A stretch of DNA of 46,242 nt, taken from positions 1-46,242 of the forward strand of contig CAMVUB010000020.1 in NCBI GenBank assembly GCA_947170495.1, read 5' to 3'. Positions 42,245-46,242 of this stretch are shown one piece after another; position 1 is the stretch's first letter; each line of letters starts with the position of its first letter. The notes below the pieces were generated by a model. That model did not search any database. It was not told where the DNA came from and worked only from the letters and a program-made list of their open reading frames with translations. This DNA comes from an uncultured Prevotellaceae bacterium. GTDB taxonomy: Bacteria; Bacteroidota; Bacteroidia; Bacteroidales; Bacteroidaceae. The position numbers were made by a program, and so were the translations under genes.

Positions 42245-42248
42245 CTGA

Positions 42249-42336
42249 AAAAGTGAAAAATGAAAGAATGAAAAGTGAAAAATTCATGGTGAGAAGAAAA
42301 AAACTCTCAACTTTAAACTTTAAACTCTCAACTTTT
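42249..42336. repeat. Simple-repeat region upstream of tRNA-Leu
   Basis: First GTGAAAA/ATGAAAG-like units (about 7-base period). Then a clean set at 42305-42332: CTCAACT, TTAAACT, TTAAACT, CTCAACT. No gene. Confidence 0.65.
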
Positions 42337-42339
42337 TAC

Positions 42340-42347
42340 TACCTTTG
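42340..42347 (+). promoter_or_regulatory. -7 box of tRNA-Leu(UAA)
   Basis: TACCTTTG, 14 bases before the tRNA 5' end. Confidence 0.7.
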
Positions 42348-42360
42348 CCCCGCAATCCAC

Positions 42361-42446
42361 GCCCAGATGGTGGAATTGGTAGACACGAGGGACTTAAAAT
42401 CCCTTGGCCAGTGATGGCCGTACGGGTTCGATTCCCGTTCCGGGCA
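42361..42446 (+). tRNA. tRNA-Leu(UAA)
   Basis: Class II tRNA with a long variable arm. D-arm TGGTGGAATTGGTAGACA, anticodon loop CTTAAAA (TAA) and T-arm GGGTTCGATTCCC are visible. Acceptor arms are GCCCAGA and TCCGGGC with one mismatch; discriminator A is at 42446. No CCA is encoded. Confidence 0.95.
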
Positions 42447-42469
42447 CTTCCTTTAAAACTAACCGACTT

Positions 42470-45400
42470 ATGAAACAGACTTTTCGTATAGTGCTGTGTT
42501 TGCTGCTGAGCGTGGTGAGCATGGCAGGTGTCTTTGCCGCTGACAAGGTGAACGGCTTATGGATATCACCCGCACCAGGCAACGACTTTGATGCGAGCAC
42601 CGTGTGGTACAGAATCTCCAACTACAAGTCCGGCGGTACCTACTGCTATCTCAGCACGGCCAGCGGCTATGTGGAGTCACCGTATGTGCTCAAGCTGTCG
42701 AATCAGACGAAGGACGCCACCGATGCAGGCCTGTGGTGCATCACCGCAGACGACGACGGCGGCTACCGCTTCTATAATAAAGGTCTTGGCACAGGCTACG
42801 TGCTCTCCACCGCGAACGCCTCCAAGGGCGCGATGGTGGCTGAGGGCACGGCAACAGCCACTAACTTCACGTTTGTACAGGGCAGCAACGTCGCCGGCGT
42901 GAGCGGTTGGTTCATCAAGGACGGCACCTCGGGCAACAACTACTGGAACCAGCAGGGCGGCTATCTGGCCCACTGGAACAGCAGCGGCGCGATGGGCGAC
43001 AACAACTCCACCTTTACGTTTGAGCTCGTGGGCGATGCCCCCGAGGACCCCGAAGAACCTGAACTCAGTGTGTTCTCGGAGTCGGCTGACAATGCGGTCT
43101 TCCATGTCATCAAGTTCAAGGCCGGCTCCGTGTACATCTCCGAAGGAACTAAGGTGGGCGACCTGCTCATCACCAAGAGCGGCATCGACGCCCTGTGGGC
43201 ACTCATCGGCAATGCCGAGAGCTTCAAGCTCATGAGCAAACGAGGACACTATGTCGGCGTGAAGACAACGACCAACGACTTCTGCTACACGGTGTCCTCG
43301 GCGAGTGCTGCCACGAACTTCACGCTGATCAGCAATGCCGACGGCTCTTTTGAGATTGCGCGTAAGGGCCAGACGGGTACCACCTTCAATCCGTGGGGAG
43401 GCATGTCCGCCGACAGGAACATCGGGTTCTGGAGTGCGGGCGACAACAGTAACAAGCTGATGCTCATCAACGAGGCTGACCTGCCCGTGCTCGACTATAA
43501 CACTGTCACTGGCGGCCAGCGTCCCGCGGACATCAGCCCCCTGAGCCTATGGTATGACTTCCCCGCCACACTCTCCGGCGTGGGCAATCCCTGGATGGAA
43601 TACGGCCTTCCCATCGGCAATGGTCAGGTGGGTGCCACGCTCCTCGGCGGCGTGTTGCAGGATGAGATGGTGCTCAATGAGAAGACGCTGTACAACGGGT
43701 CGCCCACCGACTGGGGCGAGCATGGCAAATATGCCTGCTTGGGCAAGATTCTCGTTGACGACCTCAGCGAGATGGCTTCTGTGAAGGATGACTCAAAACC
43801 CATCAGCGACTATGTCCGCTATCTGGATATCGAGCAAGGTGTGGCTGGGGTGCGCTTCAGTAATGCTGCCGGCACACACTTCACCCGTCAGTATTTAGCA
43901 TCGGCACCCCATAAGGTGCTGGCCGCTCACTACAAAGCCGAGGGCGATGAGAAGCTCCACTTGCGCTTCAGCTACGCTCCGGATGAGTTTATCAACGCTT
44001 CGAGCGTCACCTATAAAGATAACAGTGCCACCTTTGGCGGCAAGTTGAAGACCGTGTACTACAGCACTGAGATGCGTGTGGTGGCCACGGGCGGCACCGT
44101 GACAGCCACGGCGAAGGGCCTGGAAGTGGAGGGTGCCAGCGAGGTGACACTCTACATGACAGCTGCTACGACCTTCAACGTCACCACACCGTCATTGACA
44201 AAAGGAACGCGCGCACAGGTGGCTGAGGCCAATGCTGCCATCCTCGACGCTGCCGTCGCCGACGGGTGGGAAAAGGTATATGCCGACCATGTGGCCCAGT
44301 TCTCAGAGCTCATGGGACGCGTGAGCCTCCAACTCGGCGATGCCGCCAGCACGCTCATGACCAACAAATTGGTGGATTACTACGCCACGTCAACCAACCG
44401 CACGAAGGCCGACGGACTGTTCCTGGAACAGCTCTACTTCCAGTATGGCCGCTACCTGGAAATCAGCTGCAACAACGTGCTCATCAATGCACCCGCCAAC
44501 CTGCAGGGCATTTGGAACAACGACTCCAACACCAGCTTCTGGCACTGCGATATCCACACGGATGTCAACGTGCAGATGAACTACTGGCCTGCCGAGGTCA
44601 CCAACCTCAGCACGATGCATCTGCCCTTCCTGAACAACATCATCTCGCTGGCAGGCGACAACTATAACTTCCACACCGTGGCACAGCGCTACAAGAGCGG
44701 TGCGCGCGGATGGATGGTGCCCACCGAAACGAACATCTTCGGCGGCACCTCGCAGTGGATGGCCTTCAAGATAAAGACGCTGGCAGCCTGGAACAGCTCT
44801 CATCTCTGGCAGCACTATCGCTACACGCTCGACCGTACCTTCCTGCGCCGTGCGCTGCCCGCCATGCTCAAGGCCGCCCAGTTCCTGAAGGATATCAGCA
44901 CCAGGGCCACCGACGGTACTTACTTCGTGGCTGACGAGTACTCACCCGAGCACGGACCCAGCGGACACTCCACAGCCTTTGCACAGCAGAACACCGCCGA
45001 GGTGGTGCGCAGCGTTATTGAGGGAGCGGAGATATTGGGCGACGATTCCCCCATTTCATCGGCAAACCTCACGGAAATGCGTAACTTCTGGAATGTGCTG
45101 GACAAGGGCTTGCACACGGAGACCTACAACGGCAAGACATGCCTCAAGGAGTGGGCAGACCTCGCCCTCAACTCACAGGGTGATGCCGCTGGCCACCGCC
45201 ACCTGAGTCATCTGATGGCCCTCTATCCTTATAGCCAGGTGTCTGCCTACGCCACCGACACCGAGGGCAAGAAACTCTATCAGGCTGCCGTCAACTCCCT
45301 GCTCGTGCGCAACGCCACGGACGTCACCGGCTGGTCGGGCGGATGGAAGGTCAACCTCTTCGCCCGTGCCCTCAAAGGCAACGATGCCCGCAGCGTGTTC

Positions 45401-46000
45401 GCCCTCATGCTGAAGCACAGCAAGAGCTACGTCATCGCCATGTCCGGACAGGGTGGCTGTTACTACAATCTCTGGGATGCCCATTCACCCTTCCAGATAG
45501 ACGGTAACTTCGGCTTTACGTCGGGTGTGGCCGAGATGCTCCTGCAGAGCTACGACGGCAACATTCATCTGCTTCCAGCTCTGCCCACCGCATGGAAGAG
45601 CGGAAGCATCAAGGGTCTCAAGGCTATCGGCGATTTCACCGTGGATCAGGAGTGGGCCGCCAGCAAGTTTGTCAGCGCACGCATCATCAATCATCAGGGC
45701 CAGCCCCTCACGCTCACGGTAGGACTGCTGCCGTCGGGTATGATGGTGGCCGCCACGGTGAATGGCATTGAGGTGCAGGTGACCATCAACGAGGATGGCA
45801 GCTTCACCATTCCCACCTCCGCCCCGGGCGACGTCATCGAGCTGACACCTGTGAAGATTCCTGATGCCATCGGCGAAATAACCACCGGCACAGCCGCTAA
45901 GGCAAACCCTACCATCTATGACCTCAGCGGCCGTCGCGTCGCTGAGGCCAAGAGGCCGGGAATCTATGTGAAGGCCGGGCAAAAAATGGCCGTCCGTTAA
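42470..46000 (+). CDS. Secreted GH95-family glycoside hydrolase (alpha-fucosidase type) with sorting tail
   Basis: A 1176-residue exported enzyme. The frame is open from 42404, but that lies inside the tRNA; the start at 42470 begins a signal peptide (TFRIVLCLLLSVVSMAGVFA). Residues 22-330 are accessory beta-type modules rich in Trp, Tyr and Asn (VWYRISNYKSGGTYCYLS). From about 350 come the GH95 hallmarks: EYGLPIGNGQVGATLLGGV, LNEKTLYNGSPTDWG, NLQGIWNNDSNTSFW, DVNVQMNYWPAEVTNL, DEYSPEHGPSGHSTAF and GWSGGWKVNLFARAL. GH95 enzymes remove alpha-L-fucose or alpha-L-galactose from host glycans or plant hemicellulose; which one is unknown. It ends YDLSGRRV...GIYVKAGQKMAVR, a surface-sorting tail. 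Confidence 0.94.
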   Translation: MKQTFRIVLCLLLSVVSMAGVFAADKVNGLWISPAPGNDFDASTVWYRISNYKSGGTYCYLSTASGYVESPYVLKLSNQTKDATDAGLWCITADDDGGYRFYNKGLGTGYVLSTANASKGAMVAEGTATATNFTFVQGSNVAGVSGWFIKDGTSGNNYWNQQGGYLAHWNSSGAMGDNNSTFTFELVGDAPEDPEEPELSVFSESADNAVFHVIKFKAGSVYISEGTKVGDLLITKSGIDALWALIGNAESFKLMSKRGHYVGVKTTTNDFCYTVSSASAATNFTLISNADGSFEIARKGQTGTTFNPWGGMSADRNIGFWSAGDNSNKLMLINEADLPVLDYNTVTGGQRPADISPLSLWYDFPATLSGVGNPWMEYGLPIGNGQVGATLLGGVLQDEMVLNEKTLYNGSPTDWGEHGKYACLGKILVDDLSEMASVKDDSKPISDYVRYLDIEQGVAGVRFSNAAGTHFTRQYLASAPHKVLAAHYKAEGDEKLHLRFSYAPDEFINASSVTYKDNSATFGGKLKTVYYSTEMRVVATGGTVTATAKGLEVEGASEVTLYMTAATTFNVTTPSLTKGTRAQVAEANAAILDAAVADGWEKVYADHVAQFSELMGRVSLQLGDAASTLMTNKLVDYYATSTNRTKADGLFLEQLYFQYGRYLEISCNNVLINAPANLQGIWNNDSNTSFWHCDIHTDVNVQMNYWPAEVTNLSTMHLPFLNNIISLAGDNYNFHTVAQRYKSGARGWMVPTETNIFGGTSQWMAFKIKTLAAWNSSHLWQHYRYTLDRTFLRRALPAMLKAAQFLKDISTRATDGTYFVADEYSPEHGPSGHSTAFAQQNTAEVVRSVIEGAEILGDDSPISSANLTEMRNFWNVLDKGLHTETYNGKTCLKEWADLALNSQGDAAGHRHLSHLMALYPYSQVSAYATDTEGKKLYQAAVNSLLVRNATDVTGWSGGWKVNLFARALKGNDARSVFALMLKHSKSYVIAMSGQGGCYYNLWDAHSPFQIDGNFGFTSGVAEMLLQSYDGNIHLLPALPTAWKSGSIKGLKAIGDFTVDQEWAASKFVSARIINHQGQPLTLTVGLLPSGMMVAATVNGIEVQVTINEDGSFTIPTSAPGDVIELTPVKIPDAIGEITTGTAAKANPTIYDLSGRRVAEAKRPGIYVKAGQKMAVR

Positions 46001-46009
46001 CTTTTTAGC

Positions 46010-46038
46010 GCTTTTCCTTGGCCAGTTCAAGGAAAAGC
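46010..46038. other. Inverted repeat at the tRNA-Leu(UAG) promoter
   Basis: GCTTTTCCTTG and CAAGGAAAAGC form a perfect 11-bp inverted repeat with a 7-base loop. The left arm contains the promoter -33 TTG. There is no T-run, so its role as terminator of the GH95 gene is uncertain. Confidence 0.65.
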
Positions 46039-46048
46039 ACTACCTTTG
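46018..46048 (+). promoter_or_regulatory. Promoter of tRNA-Leu(UAG)
   Basis: TTG at 46018-46020, a 20-base spacer and TACCTTTG at 46041-46048, 20 bases before the tRNA. The same layout is seen at the tRNA-Glu promoter. Confidence 0.8.
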
Positions 46049-46067
46049 CGCCGTCTAAACCAAGAAT

Positions 46068-46149
46068 GCGCTTGTGGTGGAATTGGTAGACACGCCAGAC
46101 TTAGGATCTGGTGCCGCGAGGCGTGTAGGTTCGAGTCCTATCAGGCGTA
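46068..46149 (+). tRNA. tRNA-Leu(UAG)
   Basis: Class II tRNA. Acceptor arms are GCGCTTG and CAGGCGT, the anticodon stem CCAGA/TCTGG carries loop CTTAGGA (TAG), the variable arm is long and the T-arm is AGGTTCGAGTCCT. No CCA is encoded. Confidence 0.95.
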
Positions 46150-46190
46150 CGATGCATAACGGTGCATTACTTGGAATTCTTTGACACTTT

Positions 46191-46242
46191 GTCGGCATAG
46201 CTCAGCTGGTTAGAGTATCACCTTGACATGGTGGGGGTCCTT
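46191..46242 (+). tRNA. tRNA-Val(GAC), 3' part cut off by the window edge
   Basis: Acceptor strand GTCGGCA, D-arm TAGCTCAGCTGGTTAGAGT, anticodon loop TTGACAT giving GAC, hence valine. The T-arm is outside the window. It has no promoter of its own and probably shares the upstream tRNA-Leu transcript. Confidence 0.88.

Noticed and set aside
42404..42469. Longer start for the GH95 gene
   Set aside because: It would begin inside tRNA-Leu(UAA); the ATG at 42470 starts a proper signal peptide.

Overview
The window looks like chromosomal DNA of a Bacteroidales bacterium, most likely a GC-rich Prevotella-type gut or rumen species (inference). The grounds are: TAnnTTTG -7 promoter boxes before most transcription units, almost no Shine-Dalgarno sequences, surface proteins ending in a short 'Y-[ND]-L-x-G-R-V ... 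G-K-K-V-x-V-K' sorting tail, a GH95 fucosidase, a C10 protease, and a Bacteroidetes-type aryl polyene cluster.

Layout. 1-6331 is housekeeping: tRNA-Asn (cut by the window edge), a PfkB-family sugar/nucleoside kinase, an S41 protease, recO, tRNA-Glu, rpsT and gyrB. 6332-7126 is a gene-free stretch with three hairpins and an array of GC-rich palindromes spaced exactly 22 bp apart. 7127-10249 holds a large secreted surface protein and a 59-residue peptide gene, closed by a strong terminator. 10265-10490 is the decayed 3' end of an AAA-ATPase gene. 10510-34814, all on the minus strand and apparently one about 24-kb operon read from a promoter at 34846-34853, is an aryl-polyene (APE) type pigment-lipid cluster. 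35247-42228 carries a lipoprotein, a MITE-like inverted-repeat element, a C10 protease, a carboxyltransferase of the oxaloacetate decarboxylase type and two glycosyltransferases. 42361-46242 carries tRNA-Leu(UAA), a secreted GH95 enzyme, tRNA-Leu(UAG) and a partial tRNA-Val.

How the APE genes should work together (family knowledge plus inference): an AMP-ligase loads an aromatic acid onto one of three acyl carrier proteins; ketosynthases, the FabG-type reductase and two hotdog dehydratases extend a conjugated polyene; a thioesterase, O-methyltransferase, two phytoene-desaturase-like flavoproteins, acyltransferases and a glycosyltransferase tailor it and attach it to lipid; an MMPL exporter fused to an acyltransferase and a LolA-like carrier move it to the outer membrane. 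No enzyme making the aryl starter is present in the window.

The most unusual content is in the repeats. (1) A small palindromic element with a constant tail, constant TGAA loop and a stem that differs between copies but always stays paired is inserted in frame in at least four APE proteins. (2) Tandem repeats with a strict 7-bp period, but different sequence at each site, sit at most gene junctions. They supply the C-termini of several proteins and, inside one ketosynthase gene, an 84-bp domain linker. (3) A second, longer GC-rich palindromic family is inserted in the MMPL protein, in the LolA signal peptide and at two gene ends. (4) A 28-bp alternating purine-pyrimidine tract lies just upstream of the gyrB promoter.
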